This document shows, piece after piece, positions 36,239 through 44,916 of a stretch of 64,000 bases of DNA. The stretch is from Falsiroseomonas algicola. Its GTDB lineage: Bacteria; Pseudomonadota; Alphaproteobacteria; Acetobacterales; Acetobacteraceae. The notes below the pieces were generated by a model. It was not told the origin of the DNA. It saw only the letters and a program-made list of their open reading frames with translations, and made no database searches. Every line of letters starts with the position of its first letter. Positions within the stretch are counted from its first letter, which is position 1. Location: assembly GCF_011040385.1 (NCBI RefSeq), contig NZ_JAAIKB010000001.1, forward strand, positions 620,001 to 684,000, read 5' to 3'. The position numbers were made by a program, and so were the translations under genes.

Positions 36239-37351
36239 TCAGCGGAGCACGATCGGCGTGAAGGATTGCCGCCGCGCGATCTCCGCCTCGTCCCACTCGA
36301 TGCCATTGCCCGGCGCCTCCGGCGGCGTGGCGAAGCCATCCTTCACCACCACGCGGCTCGCCGCGATGTCATCGAGTTGCGGAATGTGTTCCAGCCACGC
36401 GCCGTTCGGCACCGCGCAGACCAGCGGCAGGTGAAGCTCCATCAGGAAATGCGGGCAGACCGGCACGTTGAAGGTCTCCGCGAGATGCGCGGTCTTCAGC
36501 CAGGGCGTGATCCCGCCGATGCGCGCGACATCCACCTGCACGATGGAACAGCCGCCGCGCGCCAGGTAGTCCCGGAACTGCGCGGGGTGATAGAGGCTCT
36601 CGCCGACCGCCACGGGAATGCGCGTCGCGGCGGAGAGCCGCACATGGCCTTCCACATCCTCCGCCGGCAGCGGCTCCTCATACCAGGCGAGGTCGAGGCC
36701 CGCGGCTTCGAAGGCGCCGGCGCGACGGATCGCCTCGGCCACCGTGAAGCCTTGGTTGGCGTCGGTCATGATCTGGAAGCGGTCGCCCACCACGCGCCGC
36801 ACGGCGGAGAGCCGCGCGATATCCTCCTGCACCGTGGCGCGGCCGACCTTGATCTTGGTGCCGGCGAAGCCGTTCGCGAGCGCCGCTTCGGCATCCGCCA
36901 CGATCTCCGCCTCGCTCATATGCAGCCAGCCGCCTTCCGTGGTGTAGACGGGGATGCGCGGCTTCGCGCCACCGGCCAGCCTGTGCAGCGGCAGGCCCGT
37001 CTTCTTCCCGCGCAGATCCCAGAGCGCCGTGTCGATGGCGGCGAGCGACAGCGCCACCAGCGGGCCGACGCTCAGCGCATGCGTCTTCATGAAGAGGTCA
37101 TGCCAGATCGCATCGATGCAGTCGGCATCACGCCCCAGCAGCATCGGCCCCAGATGGTCGCGCAGCAGCGCGATGATGGAGGAGCCGCCCTGGCCGATCG
37201 TGTAGCTGTAGCCGATGCCCGTCGCGCCATCGCTGTCGGTGATCCGCATCATCGGCGTTTCCTGCGTCGCGAAGGACTGGATCGCGTCGCTCCGCGCCAC
37301 CTTGGGGGGCAGGTCCACCTGCAGGATTTCCAATCGTTCGATCCTGGACAT
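36239..37351 (-). CDS. Mandelate racemase/muconate lactonizing enzyme family protein
   Basis: Length 370 aa, ATG at 37351 after GGAGGG. Enolase-superfamily barrel with Lys-x-Lys (Lys166, Lys168 in TKIKVG), metal ligand region MTDANQG (Asp197), WYEEPL (Glu225/226), AVGES (Glu251), VQVDVARIGG and a late His301 (PVCPHFLMELH). Lys-x-Lys plus a C-terminal His suggests acid-sugar dehydration or racemization. It sits inverted between dctP and dctQM, so its substrate is likely what the TRAP system imports. Confidence 0.9.
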   Translation of the reverse strand: MSRIERLEILQVDLPPKVARSDAIQSFATQETPMMRITDSDGATGIGYSYTIGQGGSSIIALLRDHLGPMLLGRDADCIDAIWHDLFMKTHALSVGPLVALSLAAIDTALWDLRGKKTGLPLHRLAGGAKPRIPVYTTEGGWLHMSEAEIVADAEAALANGFAGTKIKVGRATVQEDIARLSAVRRVVGDRFQIMTDANQGFTVAEAIRRAGAFEAAGLDLAWYEEPLPAEDVEGHVRLSAATRIPVAVGESLYHPAQFRDYLARGGCSIVQVDVARIGGITPWLKTAHLAETFNVPVCPHFLMELHLPLVCAVPNGAWLEHIPQLDDIAASRVVVKDGFATPPEAPGNGIEWDEAEIARRQSFTPIVLR

Positions 37352-37400
37352 GTTGTCATTCCCTCCGTTCCTGCCTGCGATGATACGATCGAACCACGTC

Positions 37401-37988
37401 ATGGGGAGCCCTGAAAGCGTGAAGGACAAGAGCACCGATGACGAGGATCTCTTCGTCGCCCTCACGCAGGAAGTCGCCGATGCGCCGGAGGAGAAGGCGG
37501 ATCTGGCGCCGGAGGACTGGCTCTCCGTCCTGCTCTTCTGGGCGCTGGCCGGCGTGGTGTTCCTGCAGTTCTTCAGCCGCTACATCCTGAACGACAGCAT
37601 CGCCTGGACGGAGGAGATCGCGCGCTACATGCTGATGGTGCTGACCTTCACCGGCAGCGCCATGGCGGCGCGCCGCGGCACGCATATCGCGGTGGAGTTC
37701 ATCCCCACCATGCTGCGGCCGTCATCCCGCCGCTGGATGTTCCTGGCGGCCAACCTCTTCGCCACGGGCTTCTATGCCATCCTCTGCTGGCTCTGCTGGC
37801 AGGTGGCGGAGGCGATGCAGTTCCAGCCCATGGTCGTGGTCGATTGGCCGCTCTCCTGGGTCTACATGGCGATCCTTGCCGGCCTGGTGCTGACGACGCT
37901 GCGCGCCCTGCAGGCCGCCATCCTGCGCTTCCGGCGCGGGGAGCCGGAACGCGTGGAAGACCCCTCCCTCGGCGGCGTGCATCTGTGA
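37401..37988 (+). CDS. dctQ: TRAP transporter small permease DctQ
   Basis: Length 195 aa from the ATG at 37401. A GTG at 37419 is a fair alternative because GGGGAG precedes it, and an ATG at 37380 is possible. Four membrane helices follow a polar, acidic N-terminus of about 45 residues: WLSVLLFWALAGVVFLQFFSRYILNDSIAWTEEIARYMLMVLTFTGSAMAARRGTHIAVEF is the DctQ core. It bridges DctP and DctM. Divergent from the enolase-family gene with a 49-bp gap, so one control region serves both. Confidence 0.9.
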   Translation: MGSPESVKDKSTDDEDLFVALTQEVADAPEEKADLAPEDWLSVLLFWALAGVVFLQFFSRYILNDSIAWTEEIARYMLMVLTFTGSAMAARRGTHIAVEFIPTMLRPSSRRWMFLAANLFATGFYAILCWLCWQVAEAMQFQPMVVVDWPLSWVYMAILAGLVLTTLRALQAAILRFRRGEPERVEDPSLGGVHL

Positions 37989-37998
37989 GGGCGGCGCG

Positions 37999-39276
37999 AT
38001 GACCTGGATCCTCTTCGCGGGCTTCCTCGGCCTGATGATGCTGGGCGTGCCCGTCGCGGTCGCGCTCGGCGCCGGTTCGCTGATCTATGTGTGGTTCGAC
38101 CAGTCGGTGCCGCCGCTGGTGGTGCTGCACCGCATGGCGAGTGGCGTGGACAGCTTCCCGCTGCTCGCCATCCCCTTCTTCGTGATGTCCGGCAGCCTGA
38201 TGAACTCAGCGGGGATCACGGAGCGCATCTACAGCTTCGCCACCGCCCTGGTCGGCTGGCTGAAGGGCGGGCTCGGCCATGTGAACGTGGTCGGCTCCGT
38301 GATCTTCGCGGGCATGTCGGGCACGGCGGTCGCCGATGCCGGCGGGCTCGGCAATATCGAGATCAAGGCGATGAAGGAGCATGGCTATCCCCTGCCCTTC
38401 GCCGTCGGCCTCACGGGCGCCTCCGCCACCATCGGGCCGATCATCCCGCCCTCCCTGCCCATGGTGATCTATGGCGTCTCGGCCAATGCCTCGGTCGGGC
38501 AGCTCTTCGCCGCGGGGCTGATCCCGGGGCTGCTGATGGCGCTCACGCTCATGGCCTCCGTCGCCTGGGTCGCGCATGTCCGCGGCTTCGACCGGGATGC
38601 GGCGTTCCGATGGGCGCGGCTCGGCCATACCGCCAAGCGCGCCTTCCTGCCGATGATGACGCCGGTGCTGCTGGTCGGCGGCATGACGAGCGGCGCCTTC
38701 ACGCCCACGGAAGCCGCCATCGCCGCCACCTTCTACGCGCTGATCCTCGGCATGGTGGTGTATCGCACGCTCACCTTCCGCGGGCTGATGCGCGTGACCA
38801 TGGAGACGATCGAGACGACGGCGGTGGTGCTGCTGATCGTGGCCGGCGCCTCCATCTTCGGCTGGCTCATCACCACGACGCGGGTGACGGAGGAGGTGGC
38901 CGGCGCGGTGCTGTCCATCACCGACAACCCCATCCTGGTCCTGCTGCTGGTGAACATCCTGCTGCTGGTGGTGGGCTGCTTCCTGGAGACGATCGCCGCC
39001 ATCACCATCCTGGTGCCGGTGCTGCTGCCGCTGATGATCGCGATCGGCGTCGACCCCGTGCATTTCGGCATCATCATGGTGCTGAACCTGATGATCGGGC
39101 TGCTGACGCCGCCGGTCGGCATGGTGCTCTACATCCTGGCGCGCGTGTCGGGCCTGACCTTCGAGCAGACCACCAAGGCCTGCGCGCCCTTCCTCATCCC
39201 GCTCTTCATCTGCCTGGCGCTGGTCACCTTCTGGCCCGGCATGGTGCTGTGGCTGCCGACACTCATCTATCGGTGA
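37999..39276 (+). CDS. dctM: TRAP transporter large permease DctM
   Basis: Length 425 aa with about 12 helices, 10 bp after dctQ. Family blocks: FAGMSGTAVADAGGLGNIEIKAMKEHGYP, TGASATIGPIIPPSLPMVIYGVSANASVGQLFAAGLIPGLLM and MIGLLTPPVGMVLYILARVSGL. It forms the sodium-driven channel subunit. It ends 15 bp before a convergent Bug-type gene. Confidence 0.94.
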   Translation: MTWILFAGFLGLMMLGVPVAVALGAGSLIYVWFDQSVPPLVVLHRMASGVDSFPLLAIPFFVMSGSLMNSAGITERIYSFATALVGWLKGGLGHVNVVGSVIFAGMSGTAVADAGGLGNIEIKAMKEHGYPLPFAVGLTGASATIGPIIPPSLPMVIYGVSANASVGQLFAAGLIPGLLMALTLMASVAWVAHVRGFDRDAAFRWARLGHTAKRAFLPMMTPVLLVGGMTSGAFTPTEAAIAATFYALILGMVVYRTLTFRGLMRVTMETIETTAVVLLIVAGASIFGWLITTTRVTEEVAGAVLSITDNPILVLLLVNILLLVVGCFLETIAAITILVPVLLPLMIAIGVDPVHFGIIMVLNLMIGLLTPPVGMVLYILARVSGLTFEQTTKACAPFLIPLFICLALVTFWPGMVLWLPTLIYR

Positions 39277-39291
39277 CGGCAGCCCGACCGC

Positions 39292-40266
39292 TCAGTCCAC
39301 CGTGATGCCCATGCTGGGGATCAGGCGCGCCCAGCGCTCCCGCTCCGTCCGCAGCATGGTCGCCGCCTGCTCCGCCGTGCCGCCCGCGGGTTCCGCGCCC
39401 AGGCTGCGCATCCAGGCCACGGCATCGGGGGTGCGGATGGCGCGGTTCAGCTCCGCATTCAGCCGCGCCACCACTGCGGGCGGCATCCCCTTGGGCCCCA
39501 CCACCACCTGCCAGGAGGATACCGTGAGCTCCGGCAGGCCAAGTTCCGCCAGGGTCGGCACCTCCGGCAGGGCGGCGCTGCGTTGCGCGGTGGTGACGGC
39601 GATGGCGCGCACCCGTCCCTCCCGCGCCAGCGGGATGGTGGTCGTGACGTTGTCCACGAAGAGCTTGATCTCGCCGCCCATGATCGCCGTCAGCGCCGCC
39701 GCCGATCCGCGATAGGTGATGTGCTGCAGGTTGAGGCCGAGCGCGCGCGACAGCAGCGCGCCGGTCAGGTGGTTGGAACTGCCAGGCCCGACCGAGGCAT
39801 AGGGCTCCTCCGGCCGCCGCTTCAGCCACTCCACGAAGGCCGGCCAGGCCTGGGGCACGTCCATCCCGCCCACGATGACGTTGGGCTGGTCCCACACATG
39901 GATCAGCGGCGTGAAATCCTCCGCCGCGTTGTAGGGCAGGCGGCCGGGCGTCAGCGCCGGATTCACCGCCAGCGGGCCCATGGGCGACAGCGACATGGTC
40001 AGCCCATCCGGCTGCGCCTTGGCGGCCGCATCCAGCGCCAGCTGCGCGCCGGCGCCAGGGCGGTTCTCCACCACCACGGGCTGGCCCAGCGCCTGGGTCA
40101 GGCTGTCCGCCAGCTTGCGGGCCAGCAGGTCCGCCGCGCCGCCGGGCGGGAATCCGACCAGCAGGCGCAGCGGCCGCCCCGGCTGCCAGTTCGCCTGCGC
40201 GCCGGCCTGGCCGGCCATGGCCACCGCCGGCAGCAGCCCGGCCATCGCGCGTCGCGTGATCCTCAT
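39292..40266 (-). CDS. Bug-family tripartite tricarboxylate-type substrate-binding protein
   Basis: Length 324 aa. Signal peptide 1-23 (ITRRAMAGLLPAVAMAGQAGA). Bug hallmarks: RLLVGFPPGGAADLLARKLADSLTQALGQPVVVENRPGAG, YASVGPGSSNHLTGALLSRALGLNLQHITYRGSAAALTAIMGGEIKLFVDNV and GPKGMPPAVVARLNAELNRAI. No TctA/TctB membrane genes are nearby, so it is an orphan receptor or works with distant permeases. Divergent from a three-gene dehydrogenase with a 143-bp gap. Confidence 0.92.
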   Translation of the reverse strand: MRITRRAMAGLLPAVAMAGQAGAQANWQPGRPLRLLVGFPPGGAADLLARKLADSLTQALGQPVVVENRPGAGAQLALDAAAKAQPDGLTMSLSPMGPLAVNPALTPGRLPYNAAEDFTPLIHVWDQPNVIVGGMDVPQAWPAFVEWLKRRPEEPYASVGPGSSNHLTGALLSRALGLNLQHITYRGSAAALTAIMGGEIKLFVDNVTTTIPLAREGRVRAIAVTTAQRSAALPEVPTLAELGLPELTVSSWQVVVGPKGMPPAVVARLNAELNRAIRTPDAVAWMRSLGAEPAGGTAEQAATMLRTERERWARLIPSMGITVD

Positions 40267-40284
40267 GATCCTGTCTCCCGCCTT

Positions 40285-40310
40285 CCTGTGGGATACAGGC
40301 TACACACAGG
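40285..40310. promoter_or_regulatory. Inverted repeat in the Bug/dehydrogenase divergent gap
   Basis: CCTGTG and CACAGG, 6-bp arms separated by 14 bp, lie 19 bp upstream of the Bug-type ATG and about 100 bp before the dehydrogenase start. Possible operator for an unlinked regulator of both genes. Support is position and symmetry only. Confidence 0.3.
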
Positions 40311-40409
40311 ATCGAACCGCCGTGAAGGCGCGGCTTGCGGGCCGGGGGTTCCTGGCCGCCTCGCGCCACCCCGCCTATGCTGCCGCCCGGATTGCGAGGG
40401 GGATCGCGG

Positions 40410-41522
40410 ATGGAGGCCGATGTCACCGTCATCGGCGGCGGGCTGGTGGGCTCCTGCATGGCCTATGGGCTCGCGCGGCTCGGCGCCCGCGTGCTGGTGC
40501 TGGATGAGGGCGACGTCGCGCGACGCGCCTCCCGCGCTAATTTCGCGCTGGTCTGGGTGCAGTCCAAGGGCATGGGCATGCCGCAGTATTCGGCTTGGTC
40601 CTACGCCTCCTCCGAAGGCTGGGCGGGCTTCGCGGCGGACATCCGCGACGAGACCGGGATCGACGTGGTGCACCAGCGCCCCGGCGGCTTCGCGCTCTGC
40701 CTCTCCGATGACGAGATGGAAGCGCGCAGGCGCTACATCGAACGCCTCCAGGCCCAGCCCGGCGCGCCGGCGATCCCCTATGAGGTGCTGGACCACGCTG
40801 GCACGAAGCGGATGCTGCCGGATATCGGGCCCGATGTGGTGGGCGCGATCTATTCGCCGGCCGATGGGCATGTGAATTCCCTCAAGCTCTTCCGCGCGCT
40901 GCATGTGGCGAACCAGCGGCGCGGCGTCACCTATCGCCCCGAGAGCGTCGTCGATTCGATCGAGGCGCGCGATGGCGGCTTCCGCATCACCGGGGCTTGG
41001 GGGGAGGCGCGCAGCGCGCGCGTCGTGCTGGCCGCCGGGCTCGGCAATGCCAGGCTGGCGCCTATGGTCGGCCTCGATGCGCCGGTCATTCCCTCCAAGG
41101 GCCAGGTGCTGGTGACGGAGAAGGTGGCGCCCTTCCTCCACTACCCCATGGGCACCGTGCGCCAGACGGATGAGGGCGGCGTGATGATGGGCGACAGCCA
41201 GGAGGATGCGGGTTTCGACACTGTCGTGACCAACCCCGTCATTTCCGTGATGGCGGAGCGCGCCATGCGCATGTTCCCGCTGCTGCGGGACCTGAATGTC
41301 GTGCGCACCTGGTCGGCATCCCGCGTCATGTCGCCGGACGGCTTCCCGATCTACGCGCAGTCGCGCACCGCGCCCGGCGCCTTTGTCGTCACCTGTCATT
41401 CCGGCGTCACCCTGGCGGCCGCGCATGCGCTGGTGCTGGCGCCGCAGGTCCAGGCCGGCGCGCTGGCCGATGAGCTTTCCTGTTTCAGCGGCACGAGGTT
41501 CCATGTTCCGCAGGCTGCCTGA
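40410..41522 (+). CDS. FAD-dependent amino-acid/opine-type dehydrogenase, DadA-like subunit
   Basis: Length 370 aa. FAD motif VTVIGGGLVGSCMAYGLARLGARVLVLDEGD at the N-terminus, RASRANFALVWVQSKG, PADGHVNSLKLFRALHVANQRRGV, and late WSASRVMSPDGFPIYAQSRTAPGAFVVTCHSGVTLAAAHAL. It resembles beta subunits of D-hydroxyproline, octopine/nopaline and HCN-synthase-type dehydrogenases. The next two genes encode the 2Fe-2S and second flavin subunits with overlapping ends, completing a heterotrimer. Substrate unresolved. Confidence 0.85.
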   Translation: MEADVTVIGGGLVGSCMAYGLARLGARVLVLDEGDVARRASRANFALVWVQSKGMGMPQYSAWSYASSEGWAGFAADIRDETGIDVVHQRPGGFALCLSDDEMEARRRYIERLQAQPGAPAIPYEVLDHAGTKRMLPDIGPDVVGAIYSPADGHVNSLKLFRALHVANQRRGVTYRPESVVDSIEARDGGFRITGAWGEARSARVVLAAGLGNARLAPMVGLDAPVIPSKGQVLVTEKVAPFLHYPMGTVRQTDEGGVMMGDSQEDAGFDTVVTNPVISVMAERAMRMFPLLRDLNVVRTWSASRVMSPDGFPIYAQSRTAPGAFVVTCHSGVTLAAAHALVLAPQVQAGALADELSCFSGTRFHVPQAA

Positions 41523-41802
41523 CTCCCCCGCGGAGACGCTCCGCTTCACCTTCGATGGCGCAGCGCTGACGGCGCGGCGCGGCGATACGGTGGCCTCCGC
41601 GCTGCTCGCCAATGGCATTGCCTCCTGCCGCACCACGCCGGCCAAGGGCACGCCGCGCGGGCCCTACTGCCTCATGGGCGTCTGCTTCGAATGCCTGGTC
41701 ACCATCGACGGCACCGGCAACCGCCAGGGCTGCCTGGTGGCGCTGGAGGAGGGCATGCGCGTGGAAACCCAGGCCGGCGCGCGCCGGGCGGTCGCGCCAT
41801 GA
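41503..41802 (+). CDS. 2Fe-2S ferredoxin-like small subunit of the dehydrogenase
   Basis: Length 99 aa; the start at 41503 overlaps the preceding gene by 20 bp. Four Cys at 56, 61, 64 and 77 (YCLMGVCFECLV then GC) make a plant-type C-x4-C-x2-C-x12-C 2Fe-2S site. N-terminal strands (ETLRFTFDGAALTARRGDTVASALLANGI) match the small gamma subunits of HcnA/OoxX/LhpF-type complexes. It overlaps the next gene by 4 bp. Confidence 0.88.
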   Translation: MFRRLPDSPAETLRFTFDGAALTARRGDTVASALLANGIASCRTTPAKGTPRGPYCLMGVCFECLVTIDGTGNRQGCLVALEEGMRVETQAGARRAVAP

Positions 41803-43262
41803 AGCGCATCACCGAGGCCGCGCAGCTGGAGGCGCGCTACGACCTCGTCATCATCGGCGCCGGCCCCGCGGGGCAATCCGCCGCCATCGCCGCCGCGGGC
41901 CTCGGCATCGCGACGCTGGTGGTGGATGAGAACCTGGCCCCCGGCGGGCAGATCCATCGCGGCATCACGACGACGCCGGTCACGGACCGCGCCGTGCTGG
42001 GCGCCGACTACTGGCGCGGCCTGCCGATCGCGCAGCGCTTCCTGGCCAGCGCCGTGGACTATGCCGCCGGCGCCAAGCTGTTCAGCCTGCTGCCCGCCGG
42101 CGACGAGCCCGGCCGCCATGCGGAGATCGAGCTTGGCGTCTCCATCGCCGGCCAGGCGCGGCCGGTCTTCGCGGGCCAGGTGATCGTCGCGACGGGCGCG
42201 ATGGAACGCCCCTTCCCCATCCCGGGCTGGACGCTGCCGGGCGTGCTGACGGCGGGGGCGGCGCAGATCGCGCTGAAGGCGCATGGGTTGGTGCCGCAGG
42301 GCCGCGTGGTGCTGGCCGGCACGGGGCCGCTGCTGCTGCTGGTGGCGGCGCAACTGCGCGCGGCGGGCGCCACCATCACGGCGGTGCTGGACACGACGCC
42401 CGCCGCGAACCGCGCCGGCGCCGCGCGGCATGTGATCGACTTCCTGCGATCGCCCTATCTCGGGAAAGGCCTGTCGCTGCTCGCCAAGGCGCGCGGCGGA
42501 CCGAGGCGGATCGCGGGCGTCACCGGACTGCGTGCCGAGGGCGAGGACCGCCTGCGTGCCGTCACCTTCACCGCCGGCGGCGCCGCGCAGCGCATCGAGG
42601 CCGATGTGCTGCTGCTGCACCAGGGCGTGGTGCCCAACACCGTCATCTCCAACGCCATCGGCTGCGCGCATCGCTGGGACGACAGGCAGCTCTGCTGGGT
42701 GCCGATTCGCGACGAATGGCTGTTGAGCAGCGTCGAGGGCGTCGCCATTGCCGGCGATGGCGGCGGCATCGCCGGCGCGGAATGCGCGGCCGAATCCGGC
42801 ACGCTCGCCGCGATCGGCGCCGCCCATCGCCTCGGCCGCATCGACGCGGCAGAGCGTGACCGCCGCGCCGCGCCCGTGCGGGCAGCGCTGGAGAGGCTCG
42901 GCCGCGGCCGCGGCTTCCTCGACGCGCTCTACCGCCCCGCCGCGGCGGACCGCGTCCCGGCCGAGGACAGCACCATCGTCTGCCGCTGCGAGGAAATCAC
43001 GGCGGGACAGCTGCGGGAGGCCGTGGCCGGCGGCGCCACCGGCCCGAACCAGCTCAAGGCCTTCCTGCGCTGCGGCATGGGCCCGTGCCAGGGACGGCTG
43101 TGCAACCTGACGGTGACGGAGATCGTGGCGCAGGCGCGCGGCATCACGCCCGAACAGGCCGGCACCTATCGCCTGCGCCCGCCCTTCAAGCCGGTGACGG
43201 TGGCGGAGATCGCCTCCCTCCCCCAGACCAACGCGGCGGTGAAGGCGGTGGTGCGCTACTGA
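41799..43262 (+). CDS. FAD/NAD(P)-binding alpha subunit with BFD-like Cys domain
   Basis: Length 487 aa. N-terminal Rossmann motif YDLVIIGAGPAGQSAAIAAAGLGIATLVVDENLAPGGQIHRG, ATGAMERPFPIPGWTLPGVLTAGAAQ, central GRVVLAGTGPLLLLVAAQL, and a C-terminal BFD-like 2Fe-2S site with Cys in IVCRCEEIT and RCGMGPCQGRLC. The same layout occurs in HcnB/OoxA/LhpE-type subunits. The stop overlaps the convergent MBL gene end by 7 bp. Together the three genes oxidize an imino- or amino-acid substrate and pass electrons on through the iron-sulfur centres. Confidence 0.87.
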   Translation: MKRITEAAQLEARYDLVIIGAGPAGQSAAIAAAGLGIATLVVDENLAPGGQIHRGITTTPVTDRAVLGADYWRGLPIAQRFLASAVDYAAGAKLFSLLPAGDEPGRHAEIELGVSIAGQARPVFAGQVIVATGAMERPFPIPGWTLPGVLTAGAAQIALKAHGLVPQGRVVLAGTGPLLLLVAAQLRAAGATITAVLDTTPAANRAGAARHVIDFLRSPYLGKGLSLLAKARGGPRRIAGVTGLRAEGEDRLRAVTFTAGGAAQRIEADVLLLHQGVVPNTVISNAIGCAHRWDDRQLCWVPIRDEWLLSSVEGVAIAGDGGGIAGAECAAESGTLAAIGAAHRLGRIDAAERDRRAAPVRAALERLGRGRGFLDALYRPAAADRVPAEDSTIVCRCEEITAGQLREAVAGGATGPNQLKAFLRCGMGPCQGRLCNLTVTEIVAQARGITPEQAGTYRLRPPFKPVTVAEIASLPQTNAAVKAVVRY

Positions 43263-44839
43263 AGCGCCTGGCGCAGCCGCTCCAGCAGCGCGCTGCGCGA
43301 TGCCTCGTCGGGCGCGCGCTCGATCGCATCCTCGATGCCCAGCAGCAGGGCGGCGCGCGCATTGTGCCAGTCGGGGCGGCCGACCGCCGCGGCATCGCCC
43401 CGCCGTCCGGGCGCGGCGATCGCCACCGGCGCGGCGCCGGGCGCGAGGGTGTAGGACTGGTCCAGCACGGGCCGCAGGATGCGGTCGGCCGGCACGATGC
43501 CCCTGCCCTCCACGCGCTTCGCCAGGCCCTCGATCGCCTCCTCCTCCCCATGCACCAGGAAGACGCCGCCGGAGACGGGCCCGCGCGCCGCGATCCAGCG
43601 GCCGAGTTCCGGCCCATCCGCATGCCCGGAATAGCCCTGCATCATCGCGATGCGCGCCGCCACGCCGAAGGTCTCGCCCTGGATGCGCACGCGGCGCGCG
43701 CCATCCTGCAGCAGCCGCCCCAGCGTGCCGGTCGCCTGATAGCCGACCAGCGTGACCAGCGCATTGGCCTCGTGCAGGTGCTGCTTCAGGTGGTGGCGGA
43801 TGCGCCCGGCCTCGCACATGCCGCTCCCTGCCAGCACGATCCCGAAGCCCTGCGCGCGGGCGAGTTCGCGGCTTTCATTGGCATCCTGCACATGCCGGAC
43901 CAGCGGCGAGGCCAGGGCATCCCGCATCGCCGCCCCTTCCGGCATCGCGGCTGCGTGGCGCGTGAAGATGCGCGTGGCGCGGCTGGCGAGCGGGCTGTCG
44001 ATATGGATCAGCGCGCGCGGCGCGAGCCCTTCCTGCATCAGCCGCACCAGGTCGAAGACGACCTCCTGCGCGCGCTCCACGGCGAAGCTCGGGATCAGCA
44101 TCGTGCCCTGCCGCTCCGCCGCCCAGCGCACGAGCTTCGCGAGTTCCGCGCGGCGCGCTTCCGGCGTCACGACCGGGCGATCCTCATCGCCATAGGTGCT
44201 TTCGCAGATCACATGGTCCAGGCCGGCCGGACCCTCCGGGCCGGACTGCAGGCCGCCGATATCCGGGCCGATGTCGCCGGAGACGAGCATGCGCAGCGCG
44301 GGCGGGCCCGCCACCTCGATCTCGATGGAGGCGGCGCCCAGCATGTGCCCGGCGGGCCACCAGCGCGCGCGGATGCCCTTCCCCGGCGTCAGCCAGGCGC
44401 CGGGCTCGATCGGGCTGAAGGCGCCCATGGCGCGTTCCGCATCGGCGGCGGTGTAGATCGGCGCCAGCACGCCGTCCCGGCCGCGACGGCGGTTGCGGCG
44501 GTTCAGCTGCTCCACCTCCGTCTCCTGGATATGGCCGCTGTCGGGCAGCATGACGGAACAGAGGTCGGTGGTGGCGGGCGTCGCGTGGATGCGGCCGCGG
44601 AAGCCCTGCTTCACCAGCTTCGGCAGCAGGCCCGAATGGTCGATATGCGCATGGGTCAGCAGCACGAAGTCGATGCCGCGCGGGTCGAAGGGAAAGGGCT
44701 CGTGGTTCAGCGCCTTCAGCGTCTTCGGCCCCTGGAACATGCCGCAATCCACCAGGAAGCGCGTGGCGCCCGTGTCGAACAGCAGGCAGGACCCGGTGAC
44801 GGTGCGCGCGGCGCCGCAGAAGGTCAGCGTGACGGCCAT
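43256..44839 (-). CDS. MBL-fold metallo-hydrolase, CPSF/beta-CASP RNA nuclease type
   Basis: Length 527 aa. Metal motif THAHIDHSG (His63, His65, Asp67, His68), then VICESTYGDEDRP, GTMLIPSFAVERAQEVVFDL, the beta-CASP motif SGMCEAGRIRHHLKQHL, and QGYSGHADGPELGRWI with the last metal His. The family includes bacterial exonuclease-like and CPSF-73-related enzymes. About 65 extra residues at the C-terminus are rich in Ala/Arg. It converges on the dehydrogenase gene and is divergent from the LOG-family gene. Confidence 0.9.
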   Translation of the reverse strand: MAVTLTFCGAARTVTGSCLLFDTGATRFLVDCGMFQGPKTLKALNHEPFPFDPRGIDFVLLTHAHIDHSGLLPKLVKQGFRGRIHATPATTDLCSVMLPDSGHIQETEVEQLNRRNRRRGRDGVLAPIYTAADAERAMGAFSPIEPGAWLTPGKGIRARWWPAGHMLGAASIEIEVAGPPALRMLVSGDIGPDIGGLQSGPEGPAGLDHVICESTYGDEDRPVVTPEARRAELAKLVRWAAERQGTMLIPSFAVERAQEVVFDLVRLMQEGLAPRALIHIDSPLASRATRIFTRHAAAMPEGAAMRDALASPLVRHVQDANESRELARAQGFGIVLAGSGMCEAGRIRHHLKQHLHEANALVTLVGYQATGTLGRLLQDGARRVRIQGETFGVAARIAMMQGYSGHADGPELGRWIAARGPVSGGVFLVHGEEEAIEGLAKRVEGRGIVPADRILRPVLDQSYTLAPGAAPVAIAAPGRRGDAAAVGRPDWHNARAALLLGIEDAIERAPDEASRSALLERLRQALQ

Positions 44840-44916
44840 TCCATCCTCCGCGCCGCGTGTTCCCCGACGGCGTCCTGGCGCGCATGATGGTCACCGCAGG
44901 ACGGGGGAGGCAACCG

